Below, in pieces: positions 19,927 through 31,689 of a DNA stretch of 64,000 nt; positions within the stretch are counted from its first letter, which is position 1; each line of letters starts with the position of its first letter. The position numbers and the translations under genes are program-made. The DNA comes from Chaenocephalus aceratus (taxonomy: Eukaryota; Chordata; Actinopteri; Perciformes; Channichthyidae). The stretch is from the NCBI GenBank assembly GCA_023974075.1, contig CM043800.1, positions 39,962,813 through 40,026,812 of the forward strand, read 5' to 3'. The notes beneath the pieces were generated by a model. The model was not told the DNA's origin and made no database searches. It saw only the letters and a list, made by a program, of their open reading frames with translations.

Positions 19927-21924
19927 CAGCAGATCAGCCCTAAGCTTCTCTGAACCTCTGGCAATTCTCTGAGAGGGATAAAGCCCGAACCGTCGCACAG
20001 ATCCACCTTCGCTCTTCTTCTTCTTCTTCCCCTTGATTGTCCCTTTCCGTTCAGATGGTCGATGCTAACCAATCGCAACACGTCCCAAAGTGATGATGTT
20101 ATTTTGGAGGGCGGCCATGATTCCTCTGCTGAGATAATCTTGCTCTTTTCTGAAAATTGAACCCTCCACTGCCGCTCCGACGGTTCTCTGGAGTGTTAGA
20201 GGAACCCTCTCCCACAGAAGACCCCCGCCTCTCCCCACCTCAGCCACTCTCATTCTGTCAATGTTCTGTTTTGTGTACTGCTCGAAAACAGTGAGATCTT
20301 TTTAAAGCACTGCAGTTTTTTCCCCCCCACTCATTGAGTGTTTTCTCAGGAAATGGAAACTCTGCCAAGAAAAGTGTCAACACAGTTATGGACACTGCAT
20401 GAGGTGGCTGTTTGCAGGATTACGACTGCTCATAATAATCAGCTTGCCTTCCGGCGAGACGGCTTCAAATGGAAACAGAAGGGTGAGGAAGGGGTGAGGA
20501 GATATTGAGATGATGAGGGTGGCAGCTTAAAGAGGCTATCGCGCAGCTTACATATGGTATAACTAGTGCCATATGGTCTCATATTATCTCAGAGAACAGG
20601 AGGAAAACATATCATTGTAATGTCAAATCCTCGTTCGGAGGTATTATGCTAATTATCAGGTGCATATTTGTATGTTGTGTCTCCACTGGGGCTATGTCCA
20701 GTTTTGGGCTTTTTTGCTTCTTGGCCTTTCTAGATTGTACATGTCCTTGCTTTATTTCACAGCTATGTCTCACTGGTTTTCATAATATCAGAATCAGAGT
20801 TTTTGTCCGGCTGGAAACTCATCTCCTCACATCACCCCCTCTCTTCATCCCTCTTCTTCTCATCCTCATATGTTCTCATCAGGAAACCCCTCTTCTTCTC
20901 CACTTAGCCTTCATTTCCAGTTTGATGCTTTGACCTTTTATAATTCTGCCACTGCAGCGTTTGAAGGTTGTAACCCATGACCTTTGGAGTATTGCCTTCG
21001 ATACGAAGCTCGTTCTATTGGTGCGGCACGCTGGGATTTGTCAGCTATGTGGCGAGCGCTGTAAATGAAAATTGATGATTGAAGTAGAAGATGTCCTCAC
21101 TGAGAAGTATAGTATTTTATTATCTGGGAGATTGCAGCAAAAACTGATGTATAAAAGCAGGGGCAATTAGAAATGAGGGATGTTCCTTTTAATGGGATTA
21201 CAAAAATACAAAGTTAATTAAGTATACGAGGTATATCTGTCATTCTAATGTGTTCCTACTTAAGATGTTCTTTCCCGTGCAAACAAAGCCTCTTCAAATG
21301 TGGTTATTAGAGTGTTTTCAGATAGATATAGGAATATATTACTTCTATAAAAAGACTCATATAAGGCTCCTCTATCCAATTACCATGAAAGCCCTGTCAC
21401 AAAGACACTGCTTTTGTTGTTCTTTTATTAAGAGGCATACAAACATTACTGTGTAGTGTATTGCACTTTCTGTTGTCATCAAGAAGCGTAAAAGGCACCA
21501 TTTTGCACATGAAAAACACAAAAATAGTTCTAATTTTAGCAGGAATATAAGGCAGATCTCTCTCTCTCTAAGAATTCTGAGTCTCTTTGCAATTATCTAG
21601 GAATTGTGTAAGCATTGTGGGTAATCTGGGGGCGCCTCACTGCACTCAATTAGGGTGGAAAGGTTGTAACGTCACTCCTTTTCCCACGGTGCAAAAAACT
21701 AGTCTGGAAAACATTAACTTAATTCATTAAATTAATTCAATATTTCAGATAAATATGCTTCTATTAATATTTCATAGATCTGTTCTTTGATCTGTCTACA
21801 TAATTATTTGTGTGATGTTAATGTTTAAAGTGTTTTTGATCGTGCTCAGGGACTGCAAATGGAAATCAGGAAATAGCTAAATCTTGCATAGTAATTGATT
21901 CTCTTGTTGAGATAAATGTATTTG

Positions 21925-21962
<38 letters not shown>

Positions 21963-22205
21963 AACATATTAGCACAAACTGACAATTACAAATAATGTTA
22001 TATAATTCAGGGCTCCCAGTTACTCTGTATTGCTTTCAAATATGTATTTTCCTGTTGAAATCAATATAACGACACTTTTTGACAGCCGCTCCTCAAAGGC
22101 CTTCGTGGCGCTGAACCTCGTTGTGTGAATAGAAAGAAATAAGTTCAGGTGAGTTCATACTCGTCTGTGTCTGAAGGAGCCGTTGACGCTCTCATTGCCT
22201 TTAAC
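19927..22205. other. No gene seen; one (TAA)n run
   Basis: A (CTT)5 run lies at about 20016 and a (TAA)n microsatellite at 21925-21961. The segment 20646-20933 has a 95-codon frame with hydrophobic residues but no known domain. No RNA gene seen. Confidence 0.4.
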
Positions 22206-22320
22206 CGCCGCCGACATGGACCGATGCGGTGCTTCTGCCGCCGACATGGACGGCGACATGGACCGATGCGGTGCTTCTGCCGCCGACATGGACGGCGACA
22301 TGGACCGATGCGGTGCTTCC
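22206..22320. repeat. 42-bp GC-rich tandem repeat, about 2.7 copies
   Basis: The unit begins GCCGCCGACATGGACGGCGA and ends CGGTGCTTCT. It is divisible by 3 and so creates open frames on both strands (RRHGPMRCFC on plus). The unit itself contains a shorter internal duplication of GACATGGAC. Confidence 0.9.
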
Positions 22321-22890
22321 CTGAGCGTCAAATACCGCCGCCGATGGGAATACATTGCAGTCAGTTGAAAGCCCTTTGCGTCCGTTTATGAAGCAGAAGG
22401 AGACTCGGCGCGTCACAACTGCACGCCACGGGACCCTGACCAAGCGTCGCTATTGGACGATCGGGGAGTGAGACTGTGTTGTTAAAACAGCAACAAAATA
22501 GAGTATTAGAGCTGAAGCTGCCGCAGATCTGACCAATTAGAGCTGCATTTCCAATTCCTATCCTCCTGCTCCCCATCTGCTTTGTGCGGCTCAAATGATT
22601 GATTCCCATCTGTAATGTGAGCCAGCGGTCAGGAGGCCGGCGAGTCACACCCTCATGCAATTTAAACCTCATAGTGTTTTATTGGACGCTTGTGGGCAGA
22701 TCACAGAACTGAAGCCTTGTGCTTAACAACGGATTCAAAGCCAGGAATATGTCTGTCCTGATTTGGTTATATATTGATATTGATTCTCCAGACAAACAGC
22801 ATTATTGGTAGTTTTTACTTACAGTATAAAGCGATACCATATTATAAATCATGCCGGTTCTTCTGCTTTTTTTGCACATTTCTGTTTAAT
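22321..22890. other. No gene seen
   Basis: A 103-codon minus frame at 22361-22672 has no recognised domain. Confidence 0.4.
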
Positions 22891-22891
22891 C

Positions 22892-23090
22892 CGGCAGTTG
22901 TCCGTAGGGGCTTGGACTGTGAGCCGTAGGGTCGCCGGTTCAAGTCACCGAAGAGACCTGAATATGGAGTGTGGACTGCTACTTGGAGAGGTCCCAGTTC
23001 ACCTCCTGCCCTGCCGTGGTGCCCTTGAGCAAGGCACCGGACAACCCCCCCACTCCCATTGCTCCCCGGGCGCTGTACAATAGCTACTGG
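22892..23090 (+). mobile_element. tRNA-derived SINE, second family
   Basis: The head contains CCGGTTCAAGTCACC (B-box-like). The body CCCTTGAGCAAGGCACCGG and CTCCCCGGGCGCTGTACA matches the minus-strand copy at 62548-62838, including GGAGTGTGGACTGCTACTTG. The 3' end stops soon after the GTACAATAGC word. Confidence 0.78.
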
Positions 23091-23103
23091 ACTCTATTCT
23101 ATT

Positions 23104-23240
23104 AATGTTGGGCAAGTTACTTCCAAAATGTAATACAGTACATATGACTTACTGTTTTTTTAAGTAATAAGTTACACTGATGTTACTTTATAACTTTTAA
23201 TTCTAATATACTGCACACATTTTTGATCGTATTCTTATCG
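23104..23240 (+). mobile_element. hAT-like terminal fragment
   Basis: AATGTTGGGCAAGTTACTTC followed by alternating AAGTAATAAGTTACACTGAT is characteristic of abundant fish DNA transposons whose ends read CAGTGTTGGGCAAGTTACTT. Only one end is visible. Confidence 0.5.
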
Positions 23241-23655
23241 CGCTTACTTTTTTACATTTTTCGTAAACATTTATTTTAATACTTTTTAAACAGCTTTGAG
23301 AATAGTTCCGTTTTTCCCTCTCCAATCCTCTTATTGTGTGTTTGTATGCACCGTATAGTATACACCAGAGCAAATCCTAGTTACCTTGGCGATAAACCTG
23401 AATCTGATGCTGCACAAACATAACGTTGTTTAGGGCTTACAGTTTACCTTTCTGAAATGGAGGGACTTGTTCTGACTCTAAGCATCTTGTGTTGAACTTG
23501 AAGACGTACCAACAACCCATTCATCTGGATCACCCATGCTGGAAGTCTCTGCTCCAGACTCTAATATGTTTCTTTAACGCAGACCAACGCTGCATCGAGT
23601 CAACAACAACAACTCCTGAACAACAAAATAAGCAGTTGTATTGTTCACGGAGAAT
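23241..23655. other. No gene seen
   Basis: AT-rich at first, then unremarkable. A short plus frame at 23489-23683 runs into the adjacent LTR and is not a gene. Confidence 0.4.
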
Positions 23656-23660
23656 ACAAT

Positions 23661-24057
23661 TGTTAGGAACCGTGATTCACTGATATGAGGACTCAAATGC
23701 ACAACCCGGAGACGAAAAGGTTTGAAGAAAAATAAACTTTAATGGATCAAAAAAAAGAAACACTCTTTACAGAGGGAGTGACAAAACGGTCACAAAACAA
23801 AACGCTCTCATGGAGGATATCACAAAAGGTCTCTCTATGGCTTCTTGGCATGACGAACAAGACGAACTGACAACAGACAAGGGGAGACAGGACAAATATA
23901 CAAGAGGTAAGTGGGAACAGGTGGAAACAATCAGGCGCTGACGACGGCGGGAAACAAGAACCAAGGAAGTAAAGGCACCTGGAATGAGACAAGGAGTACA
24001 AATAACAGGAAGTGAAACAAATACATAACAAACTAACATAATTGACGGGACACAACA
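23661..24057 (-). mobile_element. Solo LTR with 5-bp target duplication
   Basis: On the minus strand it begins TGTTGTGTCCCGTC and ends ACGGTTCCTAACA, with TG...CA termini. It is flanked by ACAAT at 23656-23660 and 24058-24062, a perfect 5-bp duplication. It includes a TATA-like TTGTATATTTG and an ATTAAA poly(A)-like word near its end, both on the minus strand. No internal retroviral or retrotransposon sequence is attached, so it is a solo LTR left by recombination. Two minus frames of about 124 codons inside it are not genes. Confidence 0.8.
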
Positions 24058-24107
24058 ACAATAAACACTGTTGTTGTGTGTAAGCAAGGCTATAGCTATT
24101 ACATGCA

Positions 24108-24448
24108 GGCTCGAGATACACTTTTTGTTATATTCCATGGAATGTTCTTAACATCCCGATAGCAATGAATATCTTAAGTGCTTTAAAAATTCATCTGTAG
24201 AAGCCGTGATACTGTAAAAAGTACAACCAACCCGTTTAGCCGGCCCGGCTAAACGGATTGGTTGGCCTACCTGCCTGTCAGCCTACCATCGGGGCACAAA
24301 CTGATCTCGTGCCCTCCTTGGTCATGTGCGCGTTCGTGTGTGTTGGGGGAGGGGCTCTGTAAGGAAGTGGCAGATTTTCTCCGGTTGTGTATTTTCAAAT
24401 TCTAGCGCGCTCGAGCCGGTTTCTCAAACTTACCTACCCCACCTTTAA
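24108..24448 (-). mobile_element. TTAA-ended MITE (AGGTGGGGTAGGTAAG family), copy 1
   Basis: The right end CTTACCTACCCCACCTTTAA is complementary to the terminus of the copy at 41577-41959. The interior shares ATTCCATGGAATGTTC, CATCCCGATAGCAATGAATA and GGAGGGGCTCTGT in reverse orientation. The left terminus is truncated at GGCTCGAGATAC. A strong hairpin, CCGTTTAGCCGG/CCGGCTAAACGG, lies at about 24231-24255 and is absent from the other copy. Confidence 0.78.
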
Positions 24449-24976
24449 TGTTCTACATAATCAATAATTTAACATTTGAGATCCTTTATTCGTTTCCAAA
24501 TTTGAGATTTTTGCACTTTCTCACAATTATGAGTTTGAATTATTAGCTCTTCGTTGTCCTGGTTGCTCCTCTTGTGAGAACGCTACACAACATCTGGTTG
24601 CAAATTCAGTCACGAACAACTTAAATATTTTAAGTGTTAGGCAGCATTACCATTTTCTTAATTGACCGTCCTGCTCCAGTCCTCGTTAATATCCAATGTG
24701 CCGTCTACCGTGTTCCTGATCGCATTTGAATTCGTTATGTGGGTTGGTTGAGTATCAGAACTTCATGTTACTATGTTACAGTTTCAGAGTTTATTTTAAG
24801 ATATTGGAAAACAGCCAGGTATGCTAACTCATCTTTATAGTTACAATTAAAGATTGCACGTCCAGTAAAAGATTCAGCGTCCCCAGAGTGGACTGAACCA
24901 TTCTTAACATTTGTTCCTGCCAATGTCCATTAACATTATCAACACTAAAGCTTATGTTGGCCATGGGGGTTGAAAT
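24449..24976. other. No gene seen
   Basis: AT-rich and unremarkable; no frame above background. Confidence 0.4.
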
Positions 24977-24977
24977 G

Positions 24978-25056
<79 letters not shown>

Positions 25057-25134
25057 GTGGTGGTGGTGTGTGTGTGGTGTGTGTGTGTGTGTGTGGTGTG
25101 TGTGTGTGTGTGTGTGTTGTGTGTGTGTGTGTGG
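24977..25134. repeat. (TG)n array
   Basis: Pure TG to about 25054, then GTGGTGG and TTGTG interruptions. Confidence 0.97.
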
Positions 25135-25345
25135 ACTAGCATTACTATACTTGTGGGGACCTAAATATGTTTACATAGTCACGTGTGGGGACTCACCTCC
25201 CTTATGGGGACACATTGGAGGTCCCCATAAGGGGAATCATTAATTTTAGGGTGAAGACTTGGTTAGGGTTAGGCATGTGTTGGTTAAGGTTAGGATAAGT
25301 CTCCAGGAAATGCATGTTAGTCAATGTAATGTCCCCTGAAGTGAT
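25135..25345. repeat. GGGGACC repeat embedded between TG arrays
   Basis: Contains GTGGGGACC, TATGGGGACACATTGGAGG, TCCCCATAAGGGG and GGTTAGGGTTAGG. This combination, bounded on both sides by (TG)n, matches a compound repeat recurrent in fish genomes as I recall it. TTAGGG-like words are short and are not a telomere array. Confidence 0.6.
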
Positions 25346-25380
25346 GTTTACATGGTATGTGTGTGTGTGTGGTGTGGTGG

Positions 25381-25411
<31 letters not shown>

Positions 25412-25479
25412 GTGTGTGTGTGTGTGTGTGTGGTGTGTGTGTGTGTGTGTGTGTGTGTTTTGGGGTTGTGTGTGTGGTG

Positions 25480-25532
<53 letters not shown>

Positions 25533-25565
25533 GCGCGCGTGTGTGTGTGTGTGTGTGGTGTGTGT
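25346..25565. repeat. (TG)n array with (GCGT)n block
   Basis: TG repeats, then about 11 GCGT units (25481-25530), a GCGCGCGC stretch (25529-25538) and TG again. The alternating purine-pyrimidine composition is favourable to Z-DNA. Confidence 0.95.
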
Positions 25566-26442
25566 TACTGTAATATGCAAGCTAAGTGTGATGTTGTTCT
25601 GTGTGTTAACTGCAGGAGTCCAGAACCAGATGTTCCTTTGGGGAAATTAGAAGTATACTCTTATGTTGTTTCATTTAACTCTCGTATTTCAGAAGCAGCA
25701 TAAATCTATACATGTGTATTTGATGCGCAAAAAAACACTGACAATGTGCTTCATGAGTTGTTCCTGGCTGAATGTCATGAGGTGTTTGAGATGTCTTTGA
25801 GATGTGTTCACTCCCATGTGTTCTTTGTTCTTCATTCATGGGGTCCGCACACACACACATCAGACATATATAAAACAGCTCATCACTTCATGCAATTAAC
25901 AATTCAGTATGATTGACAACAAACATGATCACCCTTTTATTACCATCATTAAGCCAACCATAAAATAATCAGCTGTAACAGACACAGTTCAGTTATAATT
26001 CATGGTGAATTTATGTTTTAGTTGCTTGGAATAATAATAATTGTAAAGTGTGGGAACCCCACGGACCCGCCGAAGGGGCCGAAATCACAACATCTGCAAG
26101 CAAAAGCGTCTGAGGGCTTCTTAAGATTTAATAAAACTATGAATGTTTCATATCTATGTAACAGGAAGAACTCAGCCTAACTGATCTGAGCTTTAACCTC
26201 AAAGCTAACGCTGAGCCTCTGAATTAGCCACGGGCAAACACATTACTAAGGTCGTTGGCACATAACTCTAGCTATACCGATCGATGTACTTATTGGATCT
26301 GCGCAAACAAGCTTAGATAACATCCCAAGAGTCGACAGATTCAAGAAGTATAAGTATCATCACTGAGCGATCTGAATTCGTGACAGGGGAAGCAAATACA
26401 GACAACACACGAGTAGCTTTAGGTACTGTAGCAAAACAAGGA
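25566..26442. other. No gene seen
   Basis: A short ACACACAC run at 25848-25858. No domain-bearing frame. At 26050, TGTGGGAACCCCACGG forms a small inverted repeat. Confidence 0.4.
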
Positions 26443-26447
26443 GATAT

Positions 26448-26815
26448 TGTCACGATCTGTCTGTGTTTGTTTTGTCTTGTCTTTTTCTGTCTTTGGTTTC
26501 CTGTTTTATTTTGAAAAGTGTTCACCCCCTGTCTTGCCTGTTGCTTTCTGTCTGTGTTCCCTCCTGTCTGATTACCCGATTGTGTTCACCTGGTGCCCCT
26601 GTGCTTTCTCCCTCCCTCCTCAGCTGTCTCTTGTTTCCTTATTAGTCTTGTGTGTATTTAAGTTCTGGTTTTTTCTGTCTGTCTTGTTAGTTCCTCGTGT
26701 TGTCTTGATGTTGTTCACGGGGAAGAGTTCTGTTTGTTTCATTTAGCCTTGGAATAAAGGTGTTTTGTCTGTGAAATCTGCGTTTGAGTCCTGCCTGCTT
26801 CGCTCATCCCTGACA
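26448..26815 (+). mobile_element. Solo LTR with 5-bp target duplication
   Basis: Begins TGTCACGATCTGTC and ends CATCCCTGACA, with matching TGTCA...TGACA termini. It is flanked by GATAT at 26443-26447 and 26816-26820. It contains a TATA-like TGTATTTAAG and an AATAAA (in GGAATAAAGG) in the order promoter then polyadenylation signal. No internal coding region. The 99-codon frame inside is T/C-rich and not a gene. Confidence 0.82.
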
Positions 26816-26820
26816 GATAT

Positions 26821-27425
26821 GCTCACTTTAGCTGTTATGCTGATCAAAAGTCGTGTTCAATGGCATTAAAATGAGAAAACACGTGGCTGAAGGTTAATCC
26901 ATAGGTTATAGCAATGTGTCTGTCACTTGAAAAAGTATTGATAATCCATAAACCCATTTTTATGCAAAAATCGGAGAAGAAAAATTAGCTGCTAATGGTA
27001 GCCACCAGAGGCTAGTGCAGCTTCCGGTTTTTCTACGTGTCACTATCACTCCTTATTTGGTAACCTGTGTGTGTGTGGGGAAATTTCCCTCGATTCCATT
27101 GGCTCTGACGGTTAGAAAGAGGTTTGTCAATCATTAAAATCGACCAAGGGGGGCCAGAGATATGGAAAATCCACCCAAAGACCCCAGAAGTGGGTTTTTT
27201 TGCTAAATCTCTCTTAAAAAGGTCAAATATCACTTGTTTTGCATCAATCTTGATACAGGGTACTTATTATATGTTGTACTTTGGATTCCTAAATCTTGTA
27301 GTCTACTAACCCATCATCCAAGGTTAGTTTTCACTATAAGTAAAAAGAATATTTGGACGGACACTATAATTTACAGTTATTTACTATGTTCAATCTGAAT
27401 TTCTTTAAAATAAAAAACATCTATA
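26821..27425. other. No gene seen
   Basis: No recognised domain, RNA gene or repeat boundary. Confidence 0.4.
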
Positions 27426-27722
27426 TTGATTCTGACTCTTCTACATCCAACTCACAGGTTTATCATTGCTTTGAGAAAAAAGATTATTAATGTTCCCCTT
27501 TTAGACGGGAAGATATGGTCATTTGTTCCGGGAATGTCATTTTCGAGCCTGAGACCTGAAAAAACAGGCTTGCGGTCAATGTTGACATACTTGTACTTTA
27601 CTCTTACTTATCTTGTCTTATTTTCTGTAAAAAAAAAAATTGACAACCGCCGCACCTGTTTTTTTGTCTTTGACACTGTATGTGTTGTTTAAGCAAATTG
27701 AAAATAAAGTTAAAAAAAAAAA
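27426..27722 (+). mobile_element. Poly(A)-tailed retrocopy, probably LINE 3' end
   Basis: Ends TTGAAAATAAAGTT followed by a 13-base A run at 27711-27723, i.e. an AATAAA signal about 8 bases before a genomic poly(A). An internal A run lies at 27630-27640. This is the signature of a reverse-transcribed polyadenylated RNA. The 3' UTR style suggests an L1/Tx1-type LINE, but a processed pseudogene cannot be excluded. Confidence 0.5.
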
Positions 27723-27956
27723 AGACTAGTGGTTTATAACCTTGACCCTGCGTTCGGGGGGTTGAGGGGGGGAGGAGGGCTGCGTGGAGTCGCCTGAAAT
27801 GACAGCTGTCAGGAGGGGAGAGAGCAGATTTAAAGGTTTAGCAATGCGCTGTGATCGGCTTGTGGGAATAGAGGCGGAGTGATAGGTTTAGCTGGGGAGT
27901 AACCCCCCCCCCCATCACTGATTGAGACGGGTGAGCGTAGTAAGCTGTAAATATGC
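27723..27956. other. No gene seen
   Basis: G-rich stretch GGGGGGTTGAGGGGGGGAGG at about 27756 and a 13-base C run near 27903. Confidence 0.4.
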
Positions 27957-28024
27957 AGAGATGGCAAAAGTACACACATCCTTTGCTCAAGTAGAAGTAC
28001 AGATACCCGTGTTTAAAAATACTT
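27957..28024 (+). mobile_element. Fragment of the hAT-like ACTTGAGTAAA repeat
   Basis: AGAGATGGCAAAAGTACACA followed by GCTCAAGTAGAAGTACAGAT matches the left end of the element at 14974. Terminal 68 bases only. Confidence 0.6.
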
Positions 28025-29405
28025 ATTTTTAGCTCTGAAAACAAAATGTGGGTCATTTTATAATATACCAATCATTGCATTCAATAGCATAAGATTATAT
28101 AAACAAAAGTGAGATCATAGTAACCAGTCTTTTTTAGTACTACAAATAGCCTTTTGTGAGAGAACTATAGAATTGATTGTGTTTTTTAAGGTCGATTCTC
28201 ACAAATCCAGGCTAAAAAACGATGTAATTATTTTGTTATCTCAGAACGTTGACGCGGGAAGTCAGTCAGAGTTGGGGGTGCGGGCGGTGTAGTGGAGCCT
28301 CGCAGATAGGGGTGCTGCAGCCCCCTCAGCCCCCCCCCCTTCCCGCGCCCATGCGTTAAGCCATCATGTCAAGATCAAGATGGAGTGACATCAATATCTA
28401 AAGATAACCAGAGGTTGTTGATAATATTTTTATAATCTTACATAATCATACAATGTTATGTTTGAGCCGTCTTCCTCCGGGATGTCTTTTCTCTGAGAGG
28501 AATCCCTCCACAATGACTCAGACATTTCAGGTTATGAACACAAGAAAATGATATTAGATAACTCCAAATACCATCGTAATTAAATTGCTATCTTGAGATC
28601 TCGGGCTTTGGGAAATAAACACCAGCACCATTTGTTATCTGCAGATAATAAAGTAATGATGATGAGGAAGCAGCTTGATGTCTCCAGATGACAAGATAAC
28701 TGAGTCATAACCTCCAGATATTGGACATAAAACATTATTAGCATTGCAGCACAGATGCTCCAGGGATAAATGGGCTTTCAGACTATTACTAAGACTATCA
28801 TGTTATTTCTAGTAGGAGCAGTGCTAGTATTGTTGCAACAGAAGGAGCTTAACGACCATCTCCTCCGACCATATGCTTCTGTTTGACGGCTTAACTTACA
28901 ACCGTTGGCATGCTTTCAGCGGGCACATACACTGTGAGGGTATCATGTGCATCAAGTGGACATTTTGGTAACATTTTGGTCCGAGGCTCAGAGTTTTGGC
29001 ATTGATGAAAACAGGCGAGATACATGTTCTGCTTCCATTTATCCTGAAGCTGACCTTTCGACATTCATTTAGATGATAAACAAAACAACCAAATCTCTGC
29101 CTAATCTTGTTTAGTTTAAACAAAAAACCTACTGGGGATTATGAATCTGAGCATTGGATAAGGATCACACAGACAGCAGATACACAACGGCGCATAACTA
29201 ATACGGCCAAATGGCTAGACATGTTTGCTTTCCCTCCTTATGGCAGTGAGTCTTATGAAGTCACCGTTATTCATACTGCGCTCTGAATGAGGAATACATT
29301 AACACAGATCAGGAGCCTTAGGTATGTTTTACTTTCTTTCCAAGTGGGAATGTAACCTTGACATTACTCCTTCTTAATCTCTGCTACATACACTGCAGCC
29401 TGTGA
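28025..29405. other. No gene seen
   Basis: Single-copy looking DNA with an unusually C-rich patch at 28320-28350. No domain-bearing frame. Confidence 0.4.
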
Positions 29406-29408
29406 TGG

Positions 29409-29472
<64 letters not shown>

Positions 29473-29474
29473 CG

Positions 29475-29530
<56 letters not shown>

Positions 29531-29531
29531 C
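29406..29531. repeat. (CTGC)n tetranucleotide repeat
   Basis: About 31 units of TGCC/CTGC with one GCGCC interruption near 29473. Ten bases beyond it lies copy 2 of the dispersed repeat. Confidence 0.97.
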
Positions 29532-29540
29532 GGCGACAAT

Positions 29541-29795
29541 CACTATGTAACACTCACGCTTTATATTTACTAGCGCTCAAACAAATTGTACCTGATAGGC
29601 TAAGGGGCGGGACATCTCTAAGCTGTTGACCAATCACAACAGATCCGGCAAGCTAACCAATCAGAGCAGACGGGGCTCTGGTTTCCAGACAGAGGGTGAA
29701 AAGAGGTGCTGCAGCACAGGCAGTATGAGAAAAATAAAGAGCTTTCTGAACATTAAAGCATGGAGACATGTCCCAGGAGAGACGACACAAATACC
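29541..29795 (+). repeat. Dispersed promoter-like repeat, copy 2
   Basis: Homologous to 2923-3168 in opposite orientation. It carries GGGGCGGG, ACCAATCACAAC, ACCAATCAGAGC, GCTGCAGCACAGGCAGTATG and AATAAAGAGC, ending CCCAGGAGAGAC. Unlike copy 1 it is not followed by the 57-bp tandem repeat. Confidence 0.6.
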
Positions 29796-31417
29796 TATGT
29801 CTTCGTTTACGTGTTGTCCTGACTTCTGTACTATTTGTGTTTAATTTACCGTTTGTAATATTTAGTTGTAAATCGGATTTATTCGGTGTTGTGTTTTTCT
29901 GCTGTTGTTCCTCAATCTTTTTTTAAAACAATACTGTATACAACAACTGGAATGTTAAATCAGATTTAACCAACCAACCAGCCAAAATACACAATTTGGA
30001 CAATCAGTTCCTGTTTATTTGCAATAAAAATAATAAGTAAAACATTCTACCGTGATAGAATAACAATATCCCTCTATTCAGCTCATGTGACAAACAGGAG
30101 GCATCGCCATACAATATATCATGCACACCATTCACGCATTTCAAAGATCCAGAGTGGAGACAAAAGAGCACATTATTTCAGTCCATGTGCACACCATCAA
30201 TCCAAGCGGCCTCATATTGTATATTCCCAATGGGAACATGACTAATACGTGTGCATATATTAACGACAACAAACAGACGAGGATATGCCCAGCTTCCTGG
30301 TAAATACAGGAAGCTATTTCTGCTTTACTTTGCAGTCCTGTGAGAGGAAGAGACACTGAAGCCTTGAAGTGCATTGACATTATTATGCTGGATTCATAGC
30401 CCACTCTTCTCCCTTTCTGTTCTTCAGCTTTCAGGGCTTGTGCTTCCTCAAAGAGGCCCCTGGGACCCAACACAAAGTATAATAGCGTCTGTGTGTTTCT
30501 CATAATTGGCTCTAAGGTGACGCAAGGCTCCGAGTGTTCCAGCGGACTCCAAAAACAGTTTGAATCCAGCCATTGTGCTCACACGCTCCTCCGGCTTTTG
30601 TTGATGTATTGCAGCATGACTGTCCTGACTCGACCTCTGGGCTGCAGGGTCGCTTCATGAGACTCTTCTCACGGTCAAAAGAAACAGCTTGTATTTGCCA
30701 ACATGTTTGGTATTTGCACTCCAGCCAGGGAGTTGATACAAGCTGTCCATAAAAGATACTAAAGTAGTGTTTCTTCTCAGGCATTGCATCATCAGCAAGC
30801 GGCAAATGCATCATTACTGATAACCTTGACCATGATCATTTAGAATAGGTAAAGATAATAATGAACTACTAAGTGCATACAATTGATGTTTGTGCCAATT
30901 TCTCGACATCATTCTGGATTTAAAGGAAGTCATCCGCTCTATTGACATCACATAGGCCTCTAGTCCAGTAGACTGTTTCCCTATTCCTGCACAACATGAA
31001 TATAGTTGAGCAAAAAATAGACATTGCAAAAAGATAATTTTCTGATCTGAAGTATGCTTAGCAATCTAATACATGGATGCGGTTAACAGAAGGTTGCCTC
31101 CATATTCAGAGGCAGCCATTTCAATATTTGTATTATTGTGAAGTATTCCTTTAAGAGACAACAAACAGTAATGGATTCAACAGAATAACGAGTACAGCGC
31201 AATAACAAATCTAGTTAAGATATTAAATCAAATGTAGCTTTGCCAGGAGATTGCCCACTTCACCAAAGAGAGGCTATTATCTCGTAGTGTTGAATGTGCC
31301 TTGGCAATGTTTTCTTGGATTAGTTGCAAATTCCTTGTTCCAATTCAAACAAGTGAACAGCAGCTTCAAATCTGATGACAGCCAACAACATTGCTACGCT
31401 TTTCTAACAAATTATTA
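29796..31417. other. No gene seen
   Basis: A 120-codon minus frame (30141-30503) and a 100-codon minus frame (30512-30814) have no recognised domain and no splice or promoter context that I can support. Confidence 0.4.
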
Positions 31418-31689
31418 TACACTGAACAAAAATATAAACGCAACACTTTTGTTTTTGCTCCCATTTTTCATGAGATGAACTCAAAGATCTAAAACATTTT
31501 CTATATACACAAAATAACCATTTCTCTCAAATATTGTTCACAAATCTGAAAAAGTCTGTGATAGTGAGCACGAGATAATCCATCCCACCTCACAGGTGTG
31601 GCATATCAAGATGCTGATTAGACAGCATGATTATTGCACAGGTGTGCCTTAGGCTGGCCACAATAAAAGGCCACTCTGAAACGTGCAGT

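Noticed and set aside
22149..22443. Arg/His-rich and Ser/Met-rich short proteins
   Set aside because: Created by a 42-bp tandem repeat.
23747..24138. Two 123-124-codon minus frames
   Set aside because: They lie within a solo LTR and overlap each other in different frames.
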